A stretch of DNA of 64,000 bases from Polynucleobacter sp. MWH-Berg-3C6 (GTDB taxonomy: Bacteria; Pseudomonadota; Gammaproteobacteria; Burkholderiales; Burkholderiaceae), in assembly GCF_018881855.1 (NCBI RefSeq), contig NZ_JACVPN010000002.1, forward strand, positions 62,001-126,000, written 5' to 3'. The notes beneath the pieces are model-generated. The model was given only the letters and a program-made list of their open reading frames with translations, did no database searches and was not told the origin of the DNA. Both the position numbers and the translations under genes were made by a program. Numbering within the stretch: position 1 is the stretch's first letter; each line of letters begins with the position of its first letter. Below are positions 17,239 to 25,995 of the stretch, one piece after another.

Positions 17239-18165
17239 ATGACCATTTCTTTACATCCCTCAACCTTGCCAGCGGTGTTGTCACCAGTATTGACACCCTT
17301 TAAAGCGGATGGTTATCCAGATGAACAAAAATTACTCAAGCAATGCAAATGGTTAGAGTCTAGTGGCGTTGGTCAAGCAATTTTTGGCACAAACTCCGAA
17401 GCGAACTCGATGTCTGCCACGCAAAAAATGAATACGCTTACCGCGCTGATTGAAGGCGGCTTAAATCCAAAGCACATGATGCCGGGTACTGGCTCTACTT
17501 CCATCGAGAGTACATATCGGATGACTGCTCATGCCTTGAGTCATCAATGTGCTGGCGTATTGATGTTGCCACCTTTCTACTATAAAGATATTACCGATGA
17601 TGGCCTATTCGCTTACTTTTCTGAAGTGATTCAGAAAATAGGCAACCCAGCATTACAAATTTATATTTACAACATTCCTCCTGTCACGAAAATCAACTTA
17701 AGCCTTTCATTGTTAGAGCGTTTGATCAAAGAGTATCCAAAAACTGTAGTGGGTATGAAAGATAGCTCTGGTGATTGGGAGTACACAGAGTCTGTCATCA
17801 AGTTATTAGCGCCACATGGCTTCCGAGTCTACGCAGGCAGTGAAGTGTTCTTGATGCGTGCGCTTCGTGCTGGCGGTGTTGGCTGCATCTCCGCTACCGC
17901 AAACGTTAATCCAAAAGCAATCGCTGAATTAGCAGCCCATTGGAAAGAATCCGATGCTGATGAACGTCAAGCAGGCCTAGATAAAGTACGCAGCATCTTT
18001 GCTAAATACCAAATGATTGCTGGTATGAAAACAGCAGTAGCCCATTACAGTAAAGATCCAGAGTGGTTAAGGGTACGTCCACCACTCATGCAATTAAGCG
18101 CTGATCAACAGGCTCAATTGTTGAGTGAACTCAAAGCAATTAATTTCAGCATGCCAGGCCTTTAA
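17239..18165 (+). CDS. DapA-family (DHDPS/NAL) aldolase or dehydratase
   Basis: 308 residues forming a TIM barrel. The Schiff-base lysine is K174 (VGMKDSSGD) and the partner Tyr is Y144 (YIYNIPP). The usual GTTGE substrate loop is FGTNSE here, so this is not a lysine-biosynthetic DapA. The family includes 2-keto-3-deoxygluconate aldolase, 5-keto-4-deoxyglucarate dehydratase and N-acetylneuraminate lyase. Together with a mandelate-racemase-type enzyme and a TRAP importer nearby, sugar-acid breakdown to a 2-keto acid is the best guess. GGAG is 6 nt before the ATG. Confidence 0.85.
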   Translation: MTISLHPSTLPAVLSPVLTPFKADGYPDEQKLLKQCKWLESSGVGQAIFGTNSEANSMSATQKMNTLTALIEGGLNPKHMMPGTGSTSIESTYRMTAHALSHQCAGVLMLPPFYYKDITDDGLFAYFSEVIQKIGNPALQIYIYNIPPVTKINLSLSLLERLIKEYPKTVVGMKDSSGDWEYTESVIKLLAPHGFRVYAGSEVFLMRALRAGGVGCISATANVNPKAIAELAAHWKESDADERQAGLDKVRSIFAKYQMIAGMKTAVAHYSKDPEWLRVRPPLMQLSADQQAQLLSELKAINFSMPGL

Positions 18166-18197
18166 TTCATAACAGTACAAAATTATTAGGAGACAAA

Positions 18198-19148
18198 ATG
18201 AAACTACTTAAAGTTGTTGCACTATCACTTAGCTTCTTATGGGTGAGCGCTCAAGCGCAAAATATTTCCATTGCAACAGGTGGTACTGGTGGTGTTTACT
18301 ACCCAATGGGTGGCGGTCTTGCTGCTGTTCTCTCAAGCAAGGTGCCTGGAATGTCAGCTACTGCTGAAGTGACCGGTGGATCTGTTGATAACCTCAAGTT
18401 GGTAGGCACTGGTAAGCCATATGTTGGCTTTTCAATGGCTGACGCCGCTAAAGATGCATCCGTTGGTGACGATAAATTTAAAGACAAGCCAGTAGATTTG
18501 CGCACCCTGCTCATCCTGTATCCAAACCTCATGCACGTTGCTACCGTTGAATCAACCGGTATTAAAACGATGAAGGATTTAAAAGGCAAGCGCATCAGCA
18601 CAGGTGCACCCGGAAGCGCTACTGAAGTGATGGCATTCCGCTTGCTCGAGGCTGCAGGCCTTGATAAGGACAAAGATGTTAAGCGTGAACGCTTAAGCGT
18701 TGCCGAATCTGTGAATGCCGTAAAAGACCGCAAGATTGATGCATTCTTCTGGGTTGGTGGTTTACCAACTGCAGCAGTAACCGATTTAGCTAACAGCCCA
18801 GGCATGAAAATTGTCATGATTGATACATCTGCTGAAGTACCTGCAATGAATAAGAAATACGGTAACTTGTATTTCCCTTCTGTAATTACAAAGCAGACTT
18901 ATAGCGGTATGGCTAAAGACAATAACGTTGCCGCTGTTGCAAACTTATTAGTAGTTAACGCCACCATGTCTGATGCTGAGGCATACAAGATTGTGAAAGC
19001 CATCTTTGACAATCAACTAGAACTTGTTCGCTCACATGCTGAATATAGAAATGTGAAGCTAGAGGCTCAGAAAGCGAATGCGACACCAGTCGCCTACCAT
19101 CCTGGAGCTCTCAAGTACTTCAAGGAAAAAGGGATCAAAGTAAACTAA
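18198..19148 (+). CDS. TAXI-family TRAP transporter solute-binding protein
   Basis: 316 residues with a signal peptide ending AQAQ. The family signature is near the N-terminus, ISIATGGTGGVYYPMGGGLA. MKDLKGKRISTGAPGSATE and DAFFWVGGLP are further conserved blocks. TAXI proteins deliver organic anions such as glutamate, 2-oxoglutarate or others to fused TRAP permeases. AGGAGA precedes the ATG. The permease gene begins 75 bp downstream, behind a stem-loop. Confidence 0.93.
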   Translation: MKLLKVVALSLSFLWVSAQAQNISIATGGTGGVYYPMGGGLAAVLSSKVPGMSATAEVTGGSVDNLKLVGTGKPYVGFSMADAAKDASVGDDKFKDKPVDLRTLLILYPNLMHVATVESTGIKTMKDLKGKRISTGAPGSATEVMAFRLLEAAGLDKDKDVKRERLSVAESVNAVKDRKIDAFFWVGGLPTAAVTDLANSPGMKIVMIDTSAEVPAMNKKYGNLYFPSVITKQTYSGMAKDNNVAAVANLLVVNATMSDAEAYKIVKAIFDNQLELVRSHAEYRNVKLEAQKANATPVAYHPGALKYFKEKGIKVN

Positions 19149-19156
19149 GCTACATC

Positions 19157-19177
19157 GGGGTGAGTTAATCTCACCCC
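19157..19177 (+). terminator. intercistronic stem-loop between TAXI receptor and permease genes
   Basis: GGGGTGAG (19157-19164) pairs perfectly with CTCACCCC (19170-19177) across a 5-nt loop, followed by TTCTGCTTT. The following tract is poor in U, so it more likely stabilises the receptor mRNA or attenuates read-through than ends the operon. This would give more receptor than permease. Confidence 0.6.
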
Positions 19178-19223
19178 TTCTGCTTTAATGCGGTACATAA
19201 ATATAAATAAAACAGGTTGAGAG

Positions 19224-21236
19224 ATGAATCAGAACGCCATTGACAGTGAAACCCAAGAAAAATTAGATGCCTTCATTAAGCAGGAAGAAGGTGACTCTAA
19301 TGACTACAAGGGCTTACTAGCCAAATTCATTACCTTAGTTGCCGTTGGTATGTCTTTATTTCATCTCTATGCCGCTTATTCGATTGTTCCTACACAGCAA
19401 CTACGTGTAGTCCACGTTGCCCTGGTTTTGTTTTTAGTCTTCTTAAGCTTTCCGATTGCTGCACGCTTTAAAAACAAGTTGATGATTTGGGATGTACTGT
19501 TTGCAATAGGGTCCGTTGCCATTGCGTATCACATTCTTTCCGGTGGCGATGATTTCATGGACAGAAATACTGCTCCAAACTCGACCGATGTGATGATTGG
19601 GATTGGCCTCATCCTACTCATTCTTGAAAGTGTTAGAAGAACTAATGGCATGGTCTTAGTGACCGTCACGGTGCTCTTCTTGCTTTATGCCCTCTTTGGT
19701 AACTACCTGCCAGCGCCATGGACACATAAAGGCTATGGACTAGACCGCTTAGTTGGTTACATGTATATGACGCTTGAAGGGGTCTACGGCACAGCAGTTG
19801 ATGTCTCGGCAACCCTCATTATTTTGTTCACGATCTTTGGCGCTTTCTTGCAATTTACCGGTGCCGGTAAATTCTTTATCGACTTCTCTTTTGCCGCAAT
19901 GGGTGGCAAGTCTTCGGGTGTCGGTAGAACCATTGTGCTGTCTTCATTCCTCATGGGCGGCCCCTCTGGCTCGGGCGTTGCTACCACTGTGACTGTAGGC
20001 TCAGTTGCCGCACCCATGCTTGATAAGGTTGGCTATGAAAAGAATGCTGCTGGAGGTCTCTTAGCTGCCGGAGGTCTTGGCGCCATTATTTCTCCGCCTG
20101 TTTTAGGTGCGGCGGCATTCTTGATTGCTGACTTTCTAAAGATTTCTTATTTAGATGTGTTGCTCATGGCAACTATCCCAACTATCTTGTTTTATCTTGG
20201 CTTATTTGTCATGGTTGAGATTGATGTGCGCAAATATGGCATGAAGAACATTCATTTTGAATCTGCCGAGAGCGCATGGTCACTCACTAAAAAGTACTGG
20301 TTCCATTTCTTCTCGCTGATTTCTATCGTAGTGTTCATGATGTTCGGCTTCTCACCTGTGATGTCCGTCTTTTGGGCTACGGTAGTGTCAGCCTTCTCTA
20401 GCATGTTGCGTGAAGATACTGCGATCATTCCTTGGGCCTGGTTCAAGGGCAAGGAACCGATTTTGTCAGGGCTCTACAACTCCAATCTCACTAAAGCCCT
20501 TGCTTCAGGATCCACTGGTGTTTTAGCGATTGCTGCAACTTGTGCTGGCGCTGGCTTAATTGTTGGCACAGTTACCCTCACTGGCCTTGGATTGAAATTT
20601 AGCTCTATCGTGATTCAGTATGCAGGTGGCTCACTCCTGCTTACTGCGATCTTTACCGCCTTAATTGTTTGGATTGTGGGTCTTGCTGTTCCAGTTACGG
20701 CTTCATACATTATCTGCGCAGTGATTGCAGCGCCAGCCCTCATTAATTTAGGGGTGCCAGCATTTGCAGCCCACATGTTTATCTTTTATTACGCCGTTCT
20801 TTCCGAAGTATCGCCTCCAACCGCTCTCTCTCCTTTTGCAGCTGCTGCGATTTGTAAAGGAAATCCGTATAAGACAACCTTACAAACTTGGAAATATGTA
20901 GCGCCTGCGATTTTGGTGCCATTTATGTTTGTGCTGGATAAGTCTGGAGTTAGCCTCCTCTTGATGGGATCTAGCAGCGCTCTAGAACAAGCAGATTGGA
21001 TGCAGATTGCCTGGATCTCCTTTACTGCAGTGATTGGAATCATCTGCTTAGCTGGGGGCCTTCAAGGCTGGTTTATTGAGAAAACTAAAATCTTTGAGCG
21101 TGTCATCATGATCGTGTCAGGCGTTGCCTTAGCCTATCCATCCACTGAGGCTGACCTCATTGGTTTCATTGGTTTTGGCCTTGTATTGATTACCCAATCA
21201 TTGACGTATTTCAAACTCAATCGTAAGGCTTCTTAA
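19224..21236 (+). CDS. TRAP transporter fused permease (DctQM type, TAXI class)
   Basis: 670 residues with many hydrophobic helices. The N-terminal four helices correspond to the small DctQ-like part and the rest to DctM. Characteristic segments are FGAFLQFTGAGKFFIDF, SSFLMGGPSGSGVATTVTVG, GLGAIISPPVLGAAAFL and VSPPTALSPFAAAAI. This is the sodium-coupled importer partner of the TAXI receptor just upstream. The gene ends before a strong bidirectional terminator. Confidence 0.93.
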   Translation: MNQNAIDSETQEKLDAFIKQEEGDSNDYKGLLAKFITLVAVGMSLFHLYAAYSIVPTQQLRVVHVALVLFLVFLSFPIAARFKNKLMIWDVLFAIGSVAIAYHILSGGDDFMDRNTAPNSTDVMIGIGLILLILESVRRTNGMVLVTVTVLFLLYALFGNYLPAPWTHKGYGLDRLVGYMYMTLEGVYGTAVDVSATLIILFTIFGAFLQFTGAGKFFIDFSFAAMGGKSSGVGRTIVLSSFLMGGPSGSGVATTVTVGSVAAPMLDKVGYEKNAAGGLLAAGGLGAIISPPVLGAAAFLIADFLKISYLDVLLMATIPTILFYLGLFVMVEIDVRKYGMKNIHFESAESAWSLTKKYWFHFFSLISIVVFMMFGFSPVMSVFWATVVSAFSSMLREDTAIIPWAWFKGKEPILSGLYNSNLTKALASGSTGVLAIAATCAGAGLIVGTVTLTGLGLKFSSIVIQYAGGSLLLTAIFTALIVWIVGLAVPVTASYIICAVIAAPALINLGVPAFAAHMFIFYYAVLSEVSPPTALSPFAAAAICKGNPYKTTLQTWKYVAPAILVPFMFVLDKSGVSLLLMGSSSALEQADWMQIAWISFTAVIGIICLAGGLQGWFIEKTKIFERVIMIVSGVALAYPSTEADLIGFIGFGLVLITQSLTYFKLNRKAS

Positions 21237-21275
21237 GGCAAGGACCCTTTACAAAATAGTCGCTAGTGCGATACC

Positions 21276-21309
21276 AATAATAAAGCCCGCAAATGCGGGC
21301 TTTATTATT
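21276..21309. terminator. bidirectional Rho-independent terminator
   Basis: AATAATAAAGCCCGC (21276-21290) pairs with GCGGGCTTTATTATT (21295-21309) around an AAAT loop. It lies between the convergent TRAP permease and mandelate-racemase-family genes. The A/T flanks give a U-tract in both directions. Confidence 0.92.
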
Positions 21310-21331
21310 TTGCTAACTGGTATTGCTTTGC

Positions 21332-22465
21332 TTAAGCAATCTTGGTCCAAGCCGCCTTACCGGCGTACTTTTTGACTGCAGTCTCGTCAAACTCAAAACC
21401 CAATCCTGGTGTTTTGTGCAAGATAAGATCGCCATTCTTGAAAGTCAATTGCTTATTAATTAATCTACGGAAATTTAGCACCTGATCATCTAAGAAGAAT
21501 TCTACAAAGCGCGCATTTGGGGTTGCAGCAACCAATGGCGCATGCAGATCATGCATCCAATGAGGGCAAACAATAACCCCTTTTAGATCTGCGTATGCCG
21601 AAATCCTGCGCCATTCTGTAATACCGCCACAGACCGCAGCATCCGATTGCAAAATCATTGCGCCACCTGCATCAATCAATTCTCTAAAACGCCAGCGACC
21701 CGCTTCCATCTCGCCGGTAGCAACGTTAATTGTCGTCAAGCGAGCAAGGGCTGCATGCAAATCAATTGCATCTGGTGAAAACGGCTCCTCAATCCAATAA
21801 GGGTTGTAGGCTTCAAAGCGGCGCACATACTCTAGTGCGGTAGGTAAGTCGCGCCAAGCATTATTAGCATCCAGAGTCAGCAAAATATCATCACCAATCG
21901 CCTTGCGAGCTGCTGCCACGCGAGCTTCTTCTTCAGCAGGCGATAGACGACCCACCTTCATCTTGACGGCCTTGAATCCCTGCTTAACGTAAGACTCCAT
22001 TTCCTTACCAAGCTTGGCTGGAGTTTTACCTTCAAGGTAATAGCCGCCACTTGCATATGCAGGGACTCGATCGTCTACTACAGAGCCCAGATACTGGTGC
22101 AAAGGCAGGCCCACAGAACGCGCATTAAGATCCCAAAGGGCAGTATCTAAAATTGAGATGCCACGCATGACTGCGCCAGTACGCCCCTGCAAAATGGATT
22201 CGTTATACATCTCCATCCACAGACCTTCACTGCGATGACTGTTTTGGCCAATCAGCTTTGGTGCCAAGAGCTGCTCGACAGCAATTTTGGCAATATCTCC
22301 ACCAGCACTACCGACATAACAAAAACCAATACCCTCATTGCCATCCTTACCACGCACTTTGACCAGGCAATAGTGGCGCTCAGAAACAGTACGGGTGGAA
22401 AAAGAGGTAACTTTATCTAGCGGAACGGCTACTGAAGCAACCTGAATGGATTCAATAATCGGCAT
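21332..22465 (-). CDS. mandelate racemase/muconate-lactonizing enzyme family protein (enolase superfamily dehydratase)
   Basis: 377 residues. The KxK motif is K168-M-K170. Metal ligands appear as D199 (TLDANN), E226 (WIEEPF) and E252 (ATGEMEAG). A His in CPHWMHDLH (H302 or H305) with D275 resembles the His-Asp dyad of the mandelate racemase subgroup. Such enzymes mainly dehydrate sugar acids to 2-keto-3-deoxy acids. It is convergent with the TRAP unit and probably supplies the DapA-family enzyme. AGGGAG is 6 nt before the ATG. The exact acid is unknown. Confidence 0.88.
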   Translation of the reverse strand: MPIIESIQVASVAVPLDKVTSFSTRTVSERHYCLVKVRGKDGNEGIGFCYVGSAGGDIAKIAVEQLLAPKLIGQNSHRSEGLWMEMYNESILQGRTGAVMRGISILDTALWDLNARSVGLPLHQYLGSVVDDRVPAYASGGYYLEGKTPAKLGKEMESYVKQGFKAVKMKVGRLSPAEEEARVAAARKAIGDDILLTLDANNAWRDLPTALEYVRRFEAYNPYWIEEPFSPDAIDLHAALARLTTINVATGEMEAGRWRFRELIDAGGAMILQSDAAVCGGITEWRRISAYADLKGVIVCPHWMHDLHAPLVAATPNARFVEFFLDDQVLNFRRLINKQLTFKNGDLILHKTPGLGFEFDETAVKKYAGKAAWTKIA

Positions 22466-22571
22466 CTGGACTCCCTATTTGAAAAAATGATTGTATCGAT
22501 AATTTAATTGCTTGGTATCGCCCTGAATAGGGAATAATTCAACTATTACGAAACTAACTGGTGAGTGGGCT

Positions 22572-23498
22572 ATGGGTAAAGTGGTTGTCATTGGAACAGG
22601 GACTATGGGCGTAGGCATAGCAGCAGGATTTTTAGCTTATGGGACTGATACTGTCATTCTGGGGCGGACCCCAGAGAAAGCTGAAAAGTGCTTTGAGGCA
22701 ATTCGGGCTTGCGCTAACTCAATTAATGCTCAATGGGAAAAGCTTGGAGCAAGCCTATTCGCCGGCAGTATTGCCGAATGGAGTGACTGGCAAGATACTG
22801 AATTAGTGATTGAGACCATTTCCGAACGTCTAGATCTTAAAAAGGCAATTTTTTCTGATCTTGATCAACGCGTACCATCACATGTACCAATTGGTAGCAA
22901 TAGCTCTGGCTTTCCAATTAGTGAAATTGCGATAGATCTCAAGACTGCCCATCGTATGCTCAATACCCACTATTTTATGCCGGCACATATCGTGCCCTTA
23001 GTAGAAATTGTATTGGGGAAAGACTCTGATCCAGAGATCGCAAATCAAGTTTGTGAATTCTACCGAGCGCATGGTAAAAAACCAGTGCTAGTTAAAAAGG
23101 ATATTCCGGGATTCCTGGCCAATCGTATTCAACACGCTTTGATGCGTGAAGCACTTTCTCTAGTGCAAGATGGAATTGCAACGCCAGAGGATATCGATAC
23201 TGCTGTTCGTTATAGCTTTGGCTTTCGCTATGCCGCTGTCGGACCAATGACACAAAAAGAAATTTCTGGATGGGAAGGCATGACTCTGGCTGCAGAGCTG
23301 ATATACCCATCCCTATCCAATATCACCGCGCCCCCATCTTGCGTCACCAACTTGGTCAAAAATGGCAAAACTGGCATTAAAAAGGGTGAGGGCTTTCGGC
23401 GCTGGAGTCCCGAAGAGGCGGCAATCTTGAAGCAGAATTACGAAGAGCGCCTCAAAGCTGCATTTGCAGTGCTCAAGATTGCTCCAGATCAGGACTAA
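22572..23498 (+). CDS. 3-hydroxyacyl-CoA dehydrogenase-like NAD-dependent enzyme (second paralogue)
   Basis: 308 residues with VVIGTGTMGVGIAAGF, IETISERLDLKKAIF, HYFMPAHIVPLVE and GFLANRIQHALMREA. By eye it is clearly a paralogue of the 15271-16212 product, sharing the unusual FMPAH motif and the GFLANR-QHAL block. It is divergent from the mandelate-racemase-family gene. Probably an NAD-dependent oxidoreductase for a short hydroxyacid in the same pathway. Classical beta-oxidation is less likely because no thiolase, enoyl-CoA hydratase or CoA ligase is near. Confidence 0.8.
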   Translation: MGKVVVIGTGTMGVGIAAGFLAYGTDTVILGRTPEKAEKCFEAIRACANSINAQWEKLGASLFAGSIAEWSDWQDTELVIETISERLDLKKAIFSDLDQRVPSHVPIGSNSSGFPISEIAIDLKTAHRMLNTHYFMPAHIVPLVEIVLGKDSDPEIANQVCEFYRAHGKKPVLVKKDIPGFLANRIQHALMREALSLVQDGIATPEDIDTAVRYSFGFRYAAVGPMTQKEISGWEGMTLAAELIYPSLSNITAPPSCVTNLVKNGKTGIKKGEGFRRWSPEEAAILKQNYEERLKAAFAVLKIAPDQD

Positions 23499-23560
23499 GT
23501 CGAATTTGCTGCACCACAACATCATTATCGAAGTACTGGCTCACATTATTAGATAATTAC

Positions 23561-24982
23561 GTGGTGAACAAAAAAGTAACTTGCAGCTCACTCCTGTCGA
23601 GAGGGGCACTCATTCTGATTGGATATACCTGCCTAAGCCTGCTGCCCGGGTTTATATCTTCAGCTAACGCGCAATCAAACCAAAGCAACAAAAAGGTTAC
23701 CGTCCAAAATACAAAACCTGTTGGATTTAAAGATAGTGCTGCGAGAGGATCTTCAAAAACAAACAGTCTTAATCCTGCTTTATTTCAACGCAAAGATCCA
23801 AATGAAGCAGACCTGGATAGTGCCAGCAACCTTGACTATCGAGTCATCCAGGGTTGTCTACGACGTAATTTGAATGAAGATAATTTGCCCGCTAGTATCG
23901 GCATCAATAACCAAGCATTTTCAGAGTTTTTCAAAAATCAAACTAAGACCTTCTTTGATCGGATGCGCGGAGACTGCATTCCGTATGCCGCCGCATTTGG
24001 AAGTCGCAATCGCTTTGACTCCCTCAGCATTATGAATGGCCCCATTCAGGACAACAAAACCGAAGTATGGACATTCACTCCGTCGGCTTTTGGAGGATTC
24101 TTAGTTCAACAGGACTATCTGAGGAATGAATCAAAAAATCTCACTGAGATACGGATTCCATTGCGAGATGTTTTGTATGATCCGCGTAAAGTTGGGGACA
24201 TTCTTCCGGTCGAGTTAGTTTGGGAATTAAATTCTCTCATTAAACAGATCTACCCCGAAGAAAATAGCTCACTAGAAAATACTAATAGCGTAGTGCGCTT
24301 AATTGTTGATTTTGGTGATCGCGAGCGATGGGCGCAAATCTGGGCCGCTGAGATTATTGACCCTACAAATAAAGAAGTATTTGCAAGCGCCTACTGGGTC
24401 GACCGCAATGACATCCCCGGAGGATTCTTTACCGGCAGTGGTGAATCATTAGAGAGATCTTTTTGGACTAATCCACTGAGCTATCGCCGAATTTCACGGG
24501 GCGTTGGCAGTGTACGCGCATCAAGCAAGCGCCCAAATAATAAAACTGCTACGGCCCAAGCAGCCCCTCCTAAACAACGCTACCGCACTCATATGGGCAT
24601 TGATTATGCAGCCCCTACTGGTACGCCTATCTTTAGCGTAGCCAATGGGAAAGTTGTCCATCTTGGCTATAGCGGTGCTTTTGGAAATTTAATTATCTTA
24701 GAGCACCCTGGCAACTATCACACCTACTATGCTCACTTAAGCAACTACAACGTTGAGCTTCAAGTGGGCAATGAAGTGCGTCGTGGTTTAGAGATTGGTT
24801 ATGTTGGATCTACTGGAAGATCTACTGGTCCACATCTTCATTTTGAGCTCAGAAAAAATGGTGTGTACATTGATCCATACGGATTAAAGACTCAGCTAGA
24901 TTTATGGTCTATGCGTGATAACGAGAGCGGTCAACTCACGAGAGAAATTCTATTGCTGGGAAGCCCCATCAAACATAATTAA
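23561..24982 (+). CDS. M23-family peptidoglycan metallopeptidase, exported
   Basis: 473 residues from a GTG at 23561 (a second GTG follows directly). The signal peptide ends about ANAQ (residue 38). A long unassigned N-terminal region (40-335) with two Cys precedes a LytM/M23 domain. Zinc site residues are H344 and D348 (HMGIDY) and H427 in PHLHFE. YYAHLS and GSTGRSTG are typical M23 blocks. It is expected to cut peptidoglycan cross-links in the periplasm or to activate amidases. A Lys/Pro/Ala linker separates the two parts. The gene is monocistronic with its own terminator. Confidence 0.87.
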   Translation: MVNKKVTCSSLLSRGALILIGYTCLSLLPGFISSANAQSNQSNKKVTVQNTKPVGFKDSAARGSSKTNSLNPALFQRKDPNEADLDSASNLDYRVIQGCLRRNLNEDNLPASIGINNQAFSEFFKNQTKTFFDRMRGDCIPYAAAFGSRNRFDSLSIMNGPIQDNKTEVWTFTPSAFGGFLVQQDYLRNESKNLTEIRIPLRDVLYDPRKVGDILPVELVWELNSLIKQIYPEENSSLENTNSVVRLIVDFGDRERWAQIWAAEIIDPTNKEVFASAYWVDRNDIPGGFFTGSGESLERSFWTNPLSYRRISRGVGSVRASSKRPNNKTATAQAAPPKQRYRTHMGIDYAAPTGTPIFSVANGKVVHLGYSGAFGNLIILEHPGNYHTYYAHLSNYNVELQVGNEVRRGLEIGYVGSTGRSTGPHLHFELRKNGVYIDPYGLKTQLDLWSMRDNESGQLTREILLLGSPIKHN

Positions 24983-24992
24983 TCAGAAATAA

Positions 24993-25020
24993 AAAGGGTC
25001 CACATGGACCCTTTCTCTTT
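24993..25020. terminator. bidirectional Rho-independent terminator
   Basis: AAAGGGTCC (24993-25001) pairs with GGACCCTTT (25006-25014), followed by CTCTTT. It is located between the convergent M23 peptidase and universal stress protein genes. Confidence 0.85.
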
Positions 25021-25041
25021 AATGCCACCTCAGTGACTGAA

Positions 25042-25482
25042 TTAACCCAGCACTAATACCGGTAACTTAGAATGCACAATCACCTCATGTGTTTCACTAC
25101 CAAGCAAAATTCCCTTAATGCCCGTGCGCTTGTGGGAAGCCATCACAATGACATCCGCTTTCGCTTTTTTAGCGCCATTCAAAATGCCTTCAGATAAATT
25201 GCTATCGGAAATATGCAATGTTTTTGGCTTGATACCCGCTCCAAGTGCAGTAGCAGCTTTTTTAAACACATCTTTTGCGTAAGCCTCGCATACTTTCTGA
25301 TGATCTTTTTGGGTAATGCCATAACCCATAGTGCTATCGGAGTACACCATTGGAGGCAAAGGGTCAGATACGTAAACCAAGGTTACTGCCGCACCGTCAG
25401 CCTTTGCAAGCTCAGCCACCTTCTTTAAAGACTTTTTGCTGACATCCGATCCATCAACTGGCACCAATAAATGCTTAAACAT
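25042..25482 (-). CDS. universal stress protein (UspA family)
   Basis: 146 residues with the Usp opening FKHLLVPVDGSDVSKKSLKK and the ATP-binding C-terminal motif GIKGILLGSETHEVIVHS, ending LPVLVLG. Usp proteins bind ATP and respond to starvation, oxygen limitation or other stress. A strong ribosome site AAAGGAGGT precedes the ATG at 25482. It is divergent from the DUF2177 gene. In FNR-type bacteria usp genes are often anaerobically induced, but no FNR box was seen here. Confidence 0.92.
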   Translation of the reverse strand: MFKHLLVPVDGSDVSKKSLKKVAELAKADGAAVTLVYVSDPLPPMVYSDSTMGYGITQKDHQKVCEAYAKDVFKKAATALGAGIKPKTLHISDSNLSEGILNGAKKAKADVIVMASHKRTGIKGILLGSETHEVIVHSKLPVLVLG

Positions 25483-25571
25483 ATTCGACCTCCTTTAAAT
25501 TGAACTTCTGATCTACACTTTCCATCATAATGCTTATTATTAGGCTATAACAGCTTGAAAGGGTAACTTAA

Positions 25572-25973
25572 TTGCTCAAGTATTTCGCTATCTACGGTTC
25601 ATTTTTATTCACCATGCTTGCCATTGATCTCATATGGCTTCTAGGGATTGCTAAAAGCCTCTATCGAGATGAAATGGGCGACTTGATGGCCAGTGAACCC
25701 AAACTCATCGCAGGACTTGCCTTTTACCTACTCTATGCATTGGGTGCGACTATTTTTGTCACCCTTCCAGCTCTATCAAAACAATCATTGGTATATGCGC
25801 TGCAATATGGCGCTTTGTTTGGTCTGTTTTGCTACATGACTTACGACCTCACTAATCTTGCTGTCATTAGAGACTTTCCAACACGATTAGCATTTATTGA
25901 TATTGCTTGGGGAAGTTTTGTTACTGCGCTATCTGCTGGGATTGCATATTGGATTGGCAACCGCCTGTCCTAA
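25572..25973 (+). CDS. DUF2177 family membrane protein
   Basis: 133 residues from a TTG at 25572 with AAGGG about 9 nt upstream. Four hydrophobic segments are present. The family pattern is visible: LTMLAIDLIWL-type N-terminus, the YALGATIFVT helix, GLFCYMTYDLTNLA and the final DIAWGSFVTALSAG. Function of DUF2177 is unknown. It precedes the SulP gene by 22 bp and is probably co-transcribed. Confidence 0.8.
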   Translation: MLKYFAIYGSFLFTMLAIDLIWLLGIAKSLYRDEMGDLMASEPKLIAGLAFYLLYALGATIFVTLPALSKQSLVYALQYGALFGLFCYMTYDLTNLAVIRDFPTRLAFIDIAWGSFVTALSAGIAYWIGNRLS

Positions 25974-25995
25974 ATAGTGCGCAGCGAACATCACC

